The notes under the pieces: model-generated
The model's database searches: none
What the model saw: the letters and a program-made list of their open reading frames with translations, nothing else
What the model was told of the DNA's origin: nothing
Made by a program: the position numbers and the translations under genes
Shown: in pieces, positions 16,639 through 24,892 of the stretch
Layout of the letters: every line of letters begins with the position of its first letter
Position numbering within the stretch: the first letter of the stretch is position 1
Source: Verrucomicrobiia bacterium
Lineage (GTDB): Bacteria > Verrucomicrobiota > Verrucomicrobiia > Opitutales > Cerasicoccaceae
Reading direction: 5' to 3'
Length of the DNA: 64,000 bases
Assembly: GCA_030425485.1 (NCBI GenBank)
Contig: JAUIAM010000001.1
Coordinates: forward strand, 1 to 64,000

Positions 16639-18408
16639 ATGGCTGATAGAAGAAAAAAAGAAGTCGTCGTCCAAGGCGTTGCCGCTTCTCCTGGGGTAGC
16701 GCATGGCGAAGTCTTTGTCATCCATCAGCGCGACCTGGAGATTCCGCGTTACGATTTGGCCGTTTCGCACATCCCGGGCGAAATCGCCCGCTTTGAGCAA
16801 ACCCTGCTCGAAACGCGCAAGGAGATCATGACCCTGCGGACCGAGGTGGCGACCCGTCTCGGTGAGGGCGAAGCCAAAATCTTCGATGCCCACCTCATGG
16901 TGCTGGAAGACACCGCCCTGATCGAGGAAACCATCAGCCAGGTCGAGGCGACGAAGAACAACGTCGAGCACTGCTACTCCGAAGTCGCCCAGCGTTACAT
17001 CGACGCCTTTAGCGCGATGGAGGACGAGTACATCAAGGAGCGCATGACGGACGTGCGCGATGTTACTCGCCGCATGCTGCACAACCTCCTCGGCCATCAG
17101 GGGGAGAACCTTTACGAAATGACCTCGGAGCGCATTGTGGCCTCCGAAGATGTCTCGCCCTCGGACGCCGCTCAGCTCGAAGACAGTAAGGTCATCGGTG
17201 TGGTGACCGATGCAGGCAGTCGCACCAGCCACGCGGTCATCATGGCCCGTTCGCTGCGGATTCCCGCCGTGGTCGGCCTGCACGACATCACCCGCCGCCT
17301 CAAGACGGACGACTACGTGCTGGTCGATGGCTACGACGGGCTGGTCATCATCAATCCTTCGGAAAAGACACTCTTTCGCTACGGTGAGCTGAAAAAAGAG
17401 CGCCTCAATATCCAGCGCACCTTTGACAAGGACAGCCTGCTTCCGGCCAAGACCAAGGACGGCACCACGTTGCCCGTTTTCGGTAACATCGGCGGCCCAG
17501 AGGACTGCGAGGGGGTTATGGTCAATGGCGGGGAAGGCGTCGGCCTGTTTCGCACCGAAGCTCTTTTTATGAGCGGTGATCGCTTTCCCACCGAGGAGGA
17601 GCAGTTCCAGGCTTACCGTCGCTCGGTCGAGGCCGTCCAGCCGCATCCGGTGGTCATCCGTACGCTCGACTTGGGCGGGGACAAAACCGTCAACAGCTAT
17701 TACTTTACCGAAGAGGAGGAAAACCCCTTCATGGGTTTCCGGGCCATCCGCTTTTGCCTCGACCATCCGGACGTCTTCAAGGAGCAACTCCGCGCCATTT
17801 TGCGGGCCAGTGCTTACGGCGACGTGCGCATCATGTACCCCATGATCAGCAGTGTGCAGGAGCTCATTCAGGCCAACAAAATCCTCGAAGAAGCCCGGCA
17901 GGAGCTCCGTGACCGTCAGGTCGCCTTTGACGAAAATACGCCCATCGGCAGCATGATTGAGATCCCCGGCGCGGCCATCGTTTCTGACCTGCTGGCCGAG
18001 CATTGCGATTTTTTCAGTATCGGTACGAACGACCTCATCCAGTACCTGCTGGCCGTGGACCGTGTAAACGACCGTATTGCCCACCTCTACATGCCGAATC
18101 ACCCGGCAGTCATCCGCACCATCGATCATGTCATCAAGACGGCCAAGAAGCACGATGTCGAAGTCGGCATCTGTGGTGAGATGGCAGCGGACCCGATTTA
18201 CGTGCCGCTGCTTTACGGCATGGGCGCTACGGACATCAGCGTTACCTCTACCTCGTTGGCCGAGATTAAGTACATGCTGCGTCAGATGAAGCTCAAGGAC
18301 GCGCAGGAGCTGGCCGCCAAGGTGGTCAAACTCAGCGACCCTGAGGAAATCTACATGACGCTGACCGCCTTTTACGCCAAGCTCATGGGCGAGCTCTTCA
18401 AGAACTAG
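16639..18408 (+). CDS. ptsI: PTS enzyme I (phosphoenolpyruvate-protein phosphotransferase)
   Basis: 589 residues from ATG 16639, with a GGGAG Shine-Dalgarno eight bases upstream; a TTG at 16624 is less likely. Transfers phosphate from PEP to HPr. N-terminal HPr-binding helical domain, then the phosphohistidine in GSRTSHAVIMARSL (usual GGxTSH; here SRTSH) near residue 203. The C-terminal PEP barrel carries LFRTEALFM, RTLDLGGDK, MIEIPGAA, SIGTNDLIQY and GICGEMAADP. No HPr, HPr kinase or EII component is nearby, so it may serve a regulatory PTS, as is common in this kind of bacterium (inference). The TAG stop abuts repeat copy A. Confidence 0.94.
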   Translation: MADRRKKEVVVQGVAASPGVAHGEVFVIHQRDLEIPRYDLAVSHIPGEIARFEQTLLETRKEIMTLRTEVATRLGEGEAKIFDAHLMVLEDTALIEETISQVEATKNNVEHCYSEVAQRYIDAFSAMEDEYIKERMTDVRDVTRRMLHNLLGHQGENLYEMTSERIVASEDVSPSDAAQLEDSKVIGVVTDAGSRTSHAVIMARSLRIPAVVGLHDITRRLKTDDYVLVDGYDGLVIINPSEKTLFRYGELKKERLNIQRTFDKDSLLPAKTKDGTTLPVFGNIGGPEDCEGVMVNGGEGVGLFRTEALFMSGDRFPTEEEQFQAYRRSVEAVQPHPVVIRTLDLGGDKTVNSYYFTEEEENPFMGFRAIRFCLDHPDVFKEQLRAILRASAYGDVRIMYPMISSVQELIQANKILEEARQELRDRQVAFDENTPIGSMIEIPGAAIVSDLLAEHCDFFSIGTNDLIQYLLAVDRVNDRIAHLYMPNHPAVIRTIDHVIKTAKKHDVEVGICGEMAADPIYVPLLYGMGATDISVTSTSLAEIKYMLRQMKLKDAQELAAKVVKLSDPEEIYMTLTAFYAKLMGELFKN

Positions 18409-18548
18409 CGGCAGGACACGGTCCTGCACCTGTGATGCTGGCGCACCACCCATACTCAGGGGTAGCGACCAACCCTCAGTGTGGTGAAGCTGGCTCAGCT
18501 TCCGTAGGGGCGTAAGCCCCTCAATCGGATTAAACGCCGCGCGTTTAG
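18409..18548 (+). repeat. dispersed hairpin repeat, copy A (reference copy)
   Basis: Fills the whole gap between convergent ptsI and queE. In order: GCAGGAC-acg-GTCCTGC (18411-18427), a TGCACCTGTGATG link, a GCGCACCACC/GGGGTAGCGACC segment (18441-18470), GAAGCTG-gct-CAGCTTC (18486-18502), AGGGGC-gtaa-GCCCCT (18506-18521), then CAATCGGATTAAACGCC and a GCGTTTAG tail. The left end starts one base after the ptsI TAG; the right end contains the queE TAA. Related copies lie at 6766-6860, 13230-13587, 33199-33310 and 52870-52904. Confidence 0.85.
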
Positions 18549-19297
18549 GTGCCGCGGGAGTTGCCGTAGAGGTGGACGTGGAGCCTGTCGCCAAAGCGAT
18601 AGCCATGCTCCAGGCAGAGGGGGGCGAGCCAGGTGGACGAGTCGCGCAGGGTGGCCGAGTCCGTCCCGCAGGGCATGAGCAGGATGCGCTCGCGGGGGAT
18701 GCTGTAGCGTTCGCGCAGGGTATCGATTTCGCTCAGGTCGGCTTGGTCCGCCACGACGAACTTAAACCACGCCCGCTCGCAGCCGGCAAAGAAGGCCAGT
18801 GCCTCGGGCTTCTCGCGTTCGGCTTCGGTGTTGCGTGAGTTGGTCAGCTTGGGGGAGACGTTGTACTGGGCCACGAGGGCGTCCAGCTCAGGGGGCGGGA
18901 CGAGTGTGCCGTTGGTTTCGATCTCAAAGCGGCAGCTCGGATCGCGTTCGCATAGGAGCGTAGCGAGTTTTGCCAGGTCCTTGCCCTGAATGAGCGGTTC
19001 GCCGCCAGTAAAGATGATGTTGCGCGCGGTGAAGCCGAGTATCCGCGCGGCCACGTCCTCGATGGAGAGGGTGAGGATTTCGTCCTCACGGCGAAATTTG
19101 CGGTAGGCGGGATCGGCCTCGTTGGCGTGAGGGTAGGGGGTGCCTTCCCAGTTCCAAGTATAGTCGGTGTCGCACCAGTGGCAGTGGAGGTTGCACAGCG
19201 ACAGGCGTGCAAAAACGCTCGGCACGCCCACGCTAACGCCTTCGCCTTGCAGGCTCTGGAAAATCTCCGGCCCCTCGCCGTCCCTGGCCAATTTCAT
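18545..19297 (-). CDS. queE: 7-carboxy-7-deazaguanine synthase (radical SAM)
   Basis: 250 residues from ATG 19297 (MKLARDGEGPEIFQSLQGEG); the frame is open to 19657, but that part overlaps tig. Rearranges 6-carboxytetrahydropterin to CDG in queuosine/7-deazaguanine synthesis. The [4Fe-4S] motif is CNLHCHWCDTDYTW (C35, C39, C42) and EGVSVGVPSVFARL is the family N-terminal block; FTGGEPL and ETNGTL follow. The rest of the queuosine pathway is not in the window. The stop codon lies in the tail of a dispersed repeat. Divergent from tig with a 142-base gap. Confidence 0.93.
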   Translation of the reverse strand: MKLARDGEGPEIFQSLQGEGVSVGVPSVFARLSLCNLHCHWCDTDYTWNWEGTPYPHANEADPAYRKFRREDEILTLSIEDVAARILGFTARNIIFTGGEPLIQGKDLAKLATLLCERDPSCRFEIETNGTLVPPPELDALVAQYNVSPKLTNSRNTEAEREKPEALAFFAGCERAWFKFVVADQADLSEIDTLRERYSIPRERILLMPCGTDSATLRDSSTWLAPLCLEHGYRFGDRLHVHLYGNSRGT

Positions 19298-19378
19298 GGT
19301 GCTAACTTCAAATGCGATTTTATCCCCGGGGCGACGCTTTTTTCTATCAGATCCCCGTAGACGATTTTCACTCCGGCC

Positions 19379-19407
19379 TTGACGCTGGCTCAGAGCTGGG
19401 CAAGATG
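19379..19407 (+). promoter_or_regulatory. weak candidate promoter for tig-clpP-clpX
   Basis: TTGACG at 19379-19384 and AAGATG at 19402-19407 with a 17-base spacer, 32 bases before the tig start. The -35 is good and the -10 poor. Offered only because the spacing and position fit. Confidence 0.25.
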
Positions 19408-19439
19408 CGAAATCTTTTTCCCATAACTTCGCAATTCCC

Positions 19440-20792
19440 GTGAATACATCAGTCGCAGATATTACCGATACCCGCAAGGAAGTCACCGTCACCGTAACCC
19501 GTGAGGAAATCACCGAGAAGGAAACCACGATGGTGGGTGAATTCGTCAAGCAGGCCAAGATCCCGGGCTTCCGCCCCGGCAAGGCCCCCAAAGACATGGT
19601 GCGCAAGCGCTTCAAGAGCGAGATCGAGAAGGAAGTCCAGCAGAAGGTTGTTTCCACCGCTTATCAGGACGTGGTCGAAAATGGCGACCTCAAGGTGCTG
19701 ACCCTCGTTGACCTGGCCGAACCCGACTTTTCCGGCCAAGGCGACGTCGAACTCAAGTTCACCTTTGACGTGAAGCCCGAGTTTACCCTGCCCGAGTACA
19801 AGGGCATCGAAGTCGAAGTCCCGCCCAGTGAGGTGACCGACGAGGAGTTTAACCGTGGCCGCGAGTACTACCTCAACCAGCGCGCCGAGTACAACATCGT
19901 CGAAAAGGCCGCCGAGAAGGGCGACTACGTCAAGGTCAGCTACGAAGGCAAGATCGGCGACGAGCTCGTCTCCGAACTCATCCCCGAGAACCCGATTTTT
20001 GGCTCCCAGAGCAACACCTGGGAAGAAGCCGGCGCCACCGACGGCCCGGGCGTTAAGGCCGTAGTCGAAGGCATTCTCGGCATGAAGGCCGGTGACACCA
20101 AGGACGAAGACGAAACCTTCCCGGAAGATCACGCCATCGAGCCCCTGCGTGGCAAGACCGTGACCTACCACCTCGAAGTACACGAAGTGCGCGAGAAGAA
20201 GCTCCCCGAGATCAACGAAGAGTTCCTCAAGGGCTTCGAAGTGGACAGCGAGGAAGCCTTTAACCAGCGCATCCGCGACGACATCAAGGCCCAGAAGACC
20301 CAGTCCATCGAAGGCCAGAAGCGCAACCAGGTTGCCGAAAAGCTCGCCGCTCAGGTTGATTTCTCCATCCCCGAGAGCCTGATCGAGAACGAAACTCAGC
20401 ACCTCCTGCAGGACTACATGCAGCGCAGCATGCAGCAGGGCGCGACGATGGAGCAGTTCGAAGAGCAGAAGGAAGAGCTTCACAAGGGCGCACAGGACGC
20501 CGCCAAGCAGCGCGTCAAGGTGCAGATGCTCCTGACAGAAGTCGCCCAGGCCGAAGAACTGAAGGTCGAAAACGACGACATCAACCGCGCCATCATGCAG
20601 CAGGCCATGGCCAGCCGCCAGAAGCCGGACGAGATCGTCAAGGAACTTCAAAAGGACCGCGCGCGCATCAACGAGCTCCAGCGCAACATCCTAATTAACA
20701 AGGCCCTTGATTTCCTCGTAGAGCAGGCTAATGTAACCGAGAAGGAGCCCGAGCACGTGCATGGTCCCGATTGCGACCACGATCACGACTAA
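19440..20792 (+). CDS. tig: trigger factor, ribosome-associated chaperone
   Basis: 450 residues from a GTG start at 19440; no better in-frame start exists and the N-terminus (NTSVADITDTRKEVTV) fits the family. The N-terminal domain carries the ribosome-docking loop GFRPGKAPKDMV at about residues 44-55. An FKBP-type PPIase domain spans about 155-245 (KGDYVKVSYEGKIGDE, GMKAGDTKDEDETFPEDH), followed by a long helical C-terminal chaperone domain. The tail HVHGPDCDHDHD is a metal-binding-like His/Asp/Cys cluster reminiscent of SlyD. It heads the classical tig-clpP-clpX order; clpP begins 30 bases after its stop. Confidence 0.95.
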   Translation: MNTSVADITDTRKEVTVTVTREEITEKETTMVGEFVKQAKIPGFRPGKAPKDMVRKRFKSEIEKEVQQKVVSTAYQDVVENGDLKVLTLVDLAEPDFSGQGDVELKFTFDVKPEFTLPEYKGIEVEVPPSEVTDEEFNRGREYYLNQRAEYNIVEKAAEKGDYVKVSYEGKIGDELVSELIPENPIFGSQSNTWEEAGATDGPGVKAVVEGILGMKAGDTKDEDETFPEDHAIEPLRGKTVTYHLEVHEVREKKLPEINEEFLKGFEVDSEEAFNQRIRDDIKAQKTQSIEGQKRNQVAEKLAAQVDFSIPESLIENETQHLLQDYMQRSMQQGATMEQFEEQKEELHKGAQDAAKQRVKVQMLLTEVAQAEELKVENDDINRAIMQQAMASRQKPDEIVKELQKDRARINELQRNILINKALDFLVEQANVTEKEPEHVHGPDCDHDHD

Positions 20793-20822
20793 GCTCCGGT
20801 CTCGAATCAACGCATACCGAAC

Positions 20823-21416
20823 GTGAGCTATATCATCCCTTACATTTCCGAACGTGACGGCCGTGGAGAGCGCCGTGACGACATCTACAGCCGCCTCCTG
20901 CGCGACCGCATCGTCTTTATCGGCACGCCGATTTACGACGAGGTGGCCAACGCCGTCGTTGCCCAGTTGCTCTTCCTCCAGATGGATGATCCCAAGAAGG
21001 ACATCCACATCTACATCAACTCCCCCGGTGGCAGCGTCACCGCAGGCATGGCCATCTACGATACGATGAACTTCCTGCACTGCGACGTGGTCACCTACTG
21101 CGTGGGCATGGCCGCCAGCATGGGCACGGTCCTGCTCGCCGCAGGCACAGAGGGCAAGCGTTACGCGCTGCCCAACAGCCGCGTGATGATTCACCAGCCG
21201 ACTGGCGGAGCAACCGGGCAGACCTCGGACATCTCCATCGCGGCCAAGGAAATCCTCCGCTGGCGTCAAACGATCAACGGCGTTCTGGCCAAGCACAGCG
21301 GCCAGAGCGAGGAGAAGATCAACGCTGACTCCGACCGCGATTACTACATGACCGCCCAGGAAGCCTGCGACTACGGCATCGTGGACAAAGTTATCGAAAA
21401 CAAACCCGCCCAGTAA
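20823..21416 (+). CDS. clpP: ATP-dependent Clp protease proteolytic subunit
   Basis: 197 residues from a GTG start. Catalytic triad S99 ([14 protein letters not shown]), H124 ([10 protein letters not shown]) and D173 (SDRDYYMTA), with spacing identical to E. coli ClpP (25 and 49). [20 protein letters not shown] is the oxyanion region. The short propeptide fits self-processing. Forms the tetradecameric chamber fed by ClpX, whose gene follows after 87 bases. The usual GQAASM reads GMAASM here, a minor variant. Confidence 0.97.
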   Translation: MSYIIPYISERDGRGERRDDIYSRLLRDRIVFIGTPIYDEVANAVVAQLLFLQMDDPKKDIHIYINSPGGSVTAGMAIYDTMNFLHCDVVTYCVGMAASMGTVLLAAGTEGKRYALPNSRVMIHQPTGGATGQTSDISIAAKEILRWRQTINGVLAKHSGQSEEKINADSDRDYYMTAQEACDYGIVDKVIENKPAQ

Positions 21417-21503
21417 TTTCGGGCCCGGGGCTTAATCTATGCGTTTACCTTACGATGGGTAGCACATAGCTTCAGGCTCAATTAAACTTATTTTATCCAG
21501 CTC

Positions 21504-22850
21504 ATGGCCAAGTCCACCAAAATGACCTTCTGCTCCTTCTGCGGCAAATCGCAGAACGAAGTCCGCAAGATGATTGCGGGCCCTGCGGGGGTGTACATTT
21601 GTGACTCCTGCGTGACGGTCTGCAAGACCATCATCGACCGTGAACTGAAGGAGGGCACGACTGGCGGTGCTTCCGATAAAGACGGGGGGGATAACTCTTT
21701 CCGCCTGGTCAAGCCGATCGACATTAAGCGCCACTTGGACGAGTTCATCATCGGTCAGGAGCATGCCAAGAAGGTGCTGTCCGTCGCGGTGTACAACCAC
21801 TACAAGCGCCTGCAGGCCGCCGACGACAAGTCTGGCAGCGCCGACATCGCCTCCGAGTTTGACGATGTCGATATCGAGAAGAGCAACATCCTGCTTATCG
21901 GCCCGACCGGTAGCGGCAAGACCCTGCTTGCCCGCACGCTGGCCAAGCTCCTCGACGTGCCCTTTGCCATCGCTGATGCCACCACGCTGACCGAGGCCGG
22001 GTACGTGGGTGAGGACGTGGAGAACATCGTGCTGCGCCTGCTTCAGTCGGCCAACTTTGATGTGCGTCGCGCCGAGTGCGGCATCATTTACGTGGACGAA
22101 ATCGACAAGATCGGGCGCAAGACCGATAACGTGTCGATCACGCGCGACGTTTCCGGCGAAGGCGTCCAGCAGGCTCTGCTCAAGATTTTGGAAGGGACCG
22201 TTTGCAACGTACCACCCCAAGGTGGACGCAAGCACCCGAATCAGGAGTACATCCAGCTCGACACGGCAAACATCCTCTTCATTTGCGGCGGGGCCTTTGT
22301 GGGCTTGGAAAAGCTCATCTCCGACCGCGCGGGCAAGAAGGTACTCGGCTTCGACCCGGCTGCCGATAAGGAGCAGGTGGAGGAGCGCGACGAGCTTATG
22401 CGCCTCGTCCAGCCTGAAGACCTCGTACGCTTCGGCATGATTCCCGAGTTTATCGGTCGTCTGCCCGTCGTTTCCGTGCTGAATGAACTTTCGCAGGCTG
22501 ACCTCGAGCACATCCTGCAAAATACCCGCAACTCCCTCATCAAACAGTTCTCCAAACTGTTCTCGATGGAGAATGTGCAACTGCGCTTTACCAAGGACGC
22601 CATCGCCGCCATTGCCAAGAAGGCGATTGAGCTCAAGACAGGGGCCCGTGCGCTGCGTGCCATCATGGAGGAGATCATGCTGGAGATCATGTACGATATC
22701 CCGCAGGACGAGACCATCGAGGAGGTTACGATCACGGCTCCCGTCGTACGCGGCCAGCGCAAGCCGCAGATCAAGCGCCGCGCAGCCGAAGCCAAGGACG
22801 AGAAGTCCGAAGACGCTGCCCCGGGCGGTGCCAGCGACACCGCTGCCTAA
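21504..22850 (+). CDS. clpX: ClpX ATPase subunit
   Basis: 448 residues. N-terminal C4 zinc-binding domain (C10, C13, C33, C36) for substrate and adaptor binding. AAA+ core: Walker [12 protein letters not shown] near residue 135, Walker [14 protein letters not shown], the pore loop [10 protein letters not shown], sensor-1 and a [11 protein letters not shown] sensor-2 helix. Unfolds proteins and threads them into ClpP. The C-terminal 25 residues after the core ([17 protein letters not shown]) are charged and low-complexity. A GC-rich hairpin follows the stop. Confidence 0.97.
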   Translation: MAKSTKMTFCSFCGKSQNEVRKMIAGPAGVYICDSCVTVCKTIIDRELKEGTTGGASDKDGGDNSFRLVKPIDIKRHLDEFIIGQEHAKKVLSVAVYNHYKRLQAADDKSGSADIASEFDDVDIEKSNILLIGPTGSGKTLLARTLAKLLDVPFAIADATTLTEAGYVGEDVENIVLRLLQSANFDVRRAECGIIYVDEIDKIGRKTDNVSITRDVSGEGVQQALLKILEGTVCNVPPQGGRKHPNQEYIQLDTANILFICGGAFVGLEKLISDRAGKKVLGFDPAADKEQVEERDELMRLVQPEDLVRFGMIPEFIGRLPVVSVLNELSQADLEHILQNTRNSLIKQFSKLFSMENVQLRFTKDAIAAIAKKAIELKTGARALRAIMEEIMLEIMYDIPQDETIEEVTITAPVVRGQRKPQIKRRAAEAKDEKSEDAAPGGASDTAA

Positions 22851-22855
22851 ACAAA

Positions 22856-22880
22856 ACGGCAAGCCAGTTCAGCTTGCCGT
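22856..22880. terminator. hairpin between convergent clpX and M42 peptidase
   Basis: ACGGCAAGC (22856-22864) and GCTTGCCGT (22872-22880) form a perfect 9-bp stem with a 7-base loop in the 64-base gap. AAAA precedes it on the + strand, which is a T-run for transcripts from the minus-strand gene. Likely a bidirectional terminator. Confidence 0.65.
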
Positions 22881-22914
22881 CGTGTAAATGCGTTTGAGTT
22901 GGAGGTGTGGTTCC

Positions 22915-23988
22915 TTACCAGACGCCGCGCTCGCCTTTCTTCAGGCTCTGGGCAAAGGCCACTATCAGCTTGACCGTATTTTCGACATCGGCCAAGTCCA
23001 CGACTTCGCTCGGCGTGTGCATGTAGCGCAGGGGGATGGAAACCACTGCGGCGGCCACACCGGCCCGGGCCATTTGGATCGCGCGGGCGTCCGTCCCGGT
23101 GGGGCGGGGCTCACATTCTACCTGATAGGGGATATTCTGCTTTTCGGCACACTCCACCAGACGTTCGAACATGAACGGGTTGATGTTCGGCCCGCGTCCG
23201 ATGATCGGCCCGCCGCCGAGGGTTTGCTTGCCGTATTTCTTTGGCTCGCAATCGGGGTGGTCGGTGGCATGGCCGACATCCACCGCAATGCCCAGGTCCG
23301 GGTTGACTGCGTAGCTGGAGGTGACGGCGCCGCGCGTGCCGATCTCCTCCTGCGTGGTGGCCACGCTGACGACCTTTGCCGTGAGCTTCTTCTTGGAGTC
23401 TGCCAGGCGGCGTAGAGCCTCGCTGACGACGTAGCAGCCGCTCTTGTTGTCAAAGGCCCGTGAGGCGCCGACGGTGCCGTGAATCAGCTCAAACCCGTGC
23501 TGGTAGACAACCGGGTCGCCGATGGAAATACGTTCTAGTGCCTCGTCGCGGCTCTTGGCCCCGATGTCGATCCACATCTGGTGGATTTGGGGAACTTTTT
23601 TGCGGTCCTCCGGGCTCATGAGGTGGATGGCGCGCTTACCGGTTACACCGCTGACGTCGCCCTGCTTGTTCAGCACGGTAACCCGTCGGCCCGAGATCAT
23701 GACGTTGTCGTGTCCGCCGAGTACGTCGAAATAGACAAAGCCGTTGTCGTCGACATAGCGGACGATGAGTCCGAGCTCATCCATGTGGCCTGCGAGCATC
23801 AGGGTGGGGTTGCCCTTGGGGTTGAGCGTGGCAATGCGGTTTCCCATCGCGTCCTTTTCGTATACGTCGGCAGCGGGCTTGAGGTATTTGTCAAGGACGG
23901 CTTGCGCCTCGTACTCGGCTCCGGTGGGGGAGCGGGCATCGATCAGGTCTTTGAGAAAGGCGGGAACGGGAGATTTGCTTTTAGCCAT
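22915..23988 (-). CDS. M42-family glutamyl/leucyl aminopeptidase
   Basis: 357 residues. Cocatalytic metal site motifs of M42 in order: LAGHMDELGL (H and D, about residue 66), AFDNKSGCY, TTQEEIGTRGA (catalytic and bridging glutamates), IAVDVGHATDHP and YMHTPSEVV near the C-terminus. These tetrahedral (TET-type) dodecameric enzymes trim peptides in the cytosol, though many are annotated as endoglucanase M for historical reasons. Divergent from hisA with a 97-base gap. It lies downstream of clpX only by convergence, not in one transcript. Confidence 0.9.
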   Translation of the reverse strand: MAKSKSPVPAFLKDLIDARSPTGAEYEAQAVLDKYLKPAADVYEKDAMGNRIATLNPKGNPTLMLAGHMDELGLIVRYVDDNGFVYFDVLGGHDNVMISGRRVTVLNKQGDVSGVTGKRAIHLMSPEDRKKVPQIHQMWIDIGAKSRDEALERISIGDPVVYQHGFELIHGTVGASRAFDNKSGCYVVSEALRRLADSKKKLTAKVVSVATTQEEIGTRGAVTSSYAVNPDLGIAVDVGHATDHPDCEPKKYGKQTLGGGPIIGRGPNINPFMFERLVECAEKQNIPYQVECEPRPTGTDARAIQMARAGVAAAVVSIPLRYMHTPSEVVDLADVENTVKLIVAFAQSLKKGERGVW

Positions 23989-24085
23989 ACTCCCAGCATG
24001 CCCAGAATCTTCCTGCTCGCAAAGATTTTTTTGTTGGGCATATGCGTGGAGGGGTTTTAGATTACGCCTTACCCCCTGAGATACT

Positions 24086-24805
24086 ATGACTATCTATCCC
24101 GCAATCGACATAAAGCACGGCACCTGCGTTCGCCTGACGCAGGGCCTCGAAGACCAGGAGACTGAGTACTATGATGATCCCGTTGAACCGGCACGCATAT
24201 TTAAGGCGGCCGGGGCTGAATGGGTGCATGTGGTTGACCTCGACGGCGCCTTTTCCGGCGAGCCGATCAACTTGGGGATCGTGAAGCAGATCGCCGCGCT
24301 CGGGCTCAAGGTGGAGTTCGGTGGCGGCATCCGCGAACTGGATGACTTCGCCCGTGTGCTGGATGCCGGCGTAAGCCGCATCGTTGTGGGCACGCGTGCC
24401 TGCCAGGATCGGAGCTTTGTCGAGGAACTCGTGCGCCGCTGGCCGGACAATCTCGCCATCGGTATTGATGCGCGCGCGGGTAAGGTAGCCGTCCGCGGTT
24501 GGGTCGAGGTAACCGATACGCCCGCCATTGGCTTTGCCCAGACGGTAGCCAACATGGGCGTGCAGAAGATCATCTACACGGACATCAGCACGGACGGCAT
24601 GATGGTCGGCCCGAACTTTGACGGTCAGCTGGAGATGCTCAACTCGGTCGATATCGACGTGATCGCCTCGGGCGGCGTCAGCGACCTGCACGATGTGGTC
24701 ACCTACAAGGAGATTGCCAAAACGAACAAGAACCTTGAGGGCGTCATCGTGGGCAAAGCGCTGTACGAGAAAAAGTTTACCGTGGAGCAGGCACTCGGCG
24801 TTTGA
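24086..24805 (+). CDS. hisA: phosphoribosylformimino-AICAR-P isomerase
   Basis: 239 residues. (beta/alpha)8 Amadori isomerase of histidine synthesis. The first catalytic aspartate is D8 in IYPAIDIKHGTCVRL, with VHVVDLDGAFSG, FGGGIRELDD and YTDISTDGMMVGPN (second catalytic Asp) following. VIASGGVSDL and EGVIVGKALYEKKFT form the phosphate-binding C-terminal half. No other his gene is in the window, so the his genes are dispersed. Followed by two hairpins in a convergent gap. Confidence 0.95.
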   Translation: MTIYPAIDIKHGTCVRLTQGLEDQETEYYDDPVEPARIFKAAGAEWVHVVDLDGAFSGEPINLGIVKQIAALGLKVEFGGGIRELDDFARVLDAGVSRIVVGTRACQDRSFVEELVRRWPDNLAIGIDARAGKVAVRGWVEVTDTPAIGFAQTVANMGVQKIIYTDISTDGMMVGPNFDGQLEMLNSVDIDVIASGGVSDLHDVVTYKEIAKTNKNLEGVIVGKALYEKKFTVEQALGV

Positions 24806-24817
24806 GTTGATTCATGA

Positions 24818-24863
24818 GGGGGCGATACCCCCAGGGCTAACGCAAGTCCGTCATCGCTGACGG
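24818..24863. terminator. two hairpins in the hisA/oxidoreductase convergent gap
   Basis: GGGGG-cgata-CCCCC (24818-24832) and CCGTCA-tcgc-TGACGG (24848-24863) lie in the 87-base gap between convergent stops. Neither has a T-run, but their position fits a bidirectional or factor-assisted terminator. The first resembles the GGGGC/GCCCC hairpin of the dispersed repeat family, but I see no further match. Confidence 0.5.
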
Positions 24864-24892
24864 CTTGATGCCCGAGCATTACGGCTATTGCA

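Noticed and set aside
16489-18606. 705-codon open frame on the minus strand
   Set aside because: Antisense to ptsI, which has all enzyme I motifs; the protein is low-complexity and its N-terminal part is repeat-derived.
19449-20651. 400-codon minus-strand frame
   Set aside because: Mirror of tig; Leu/Val-rich artefact of GAA/GAG/AAG codons.
21450-22862. 470-codon minus-strand frame
   Set aside because: Antisense to clpX, whose zinc and AAA+ motifs are unambiguous.
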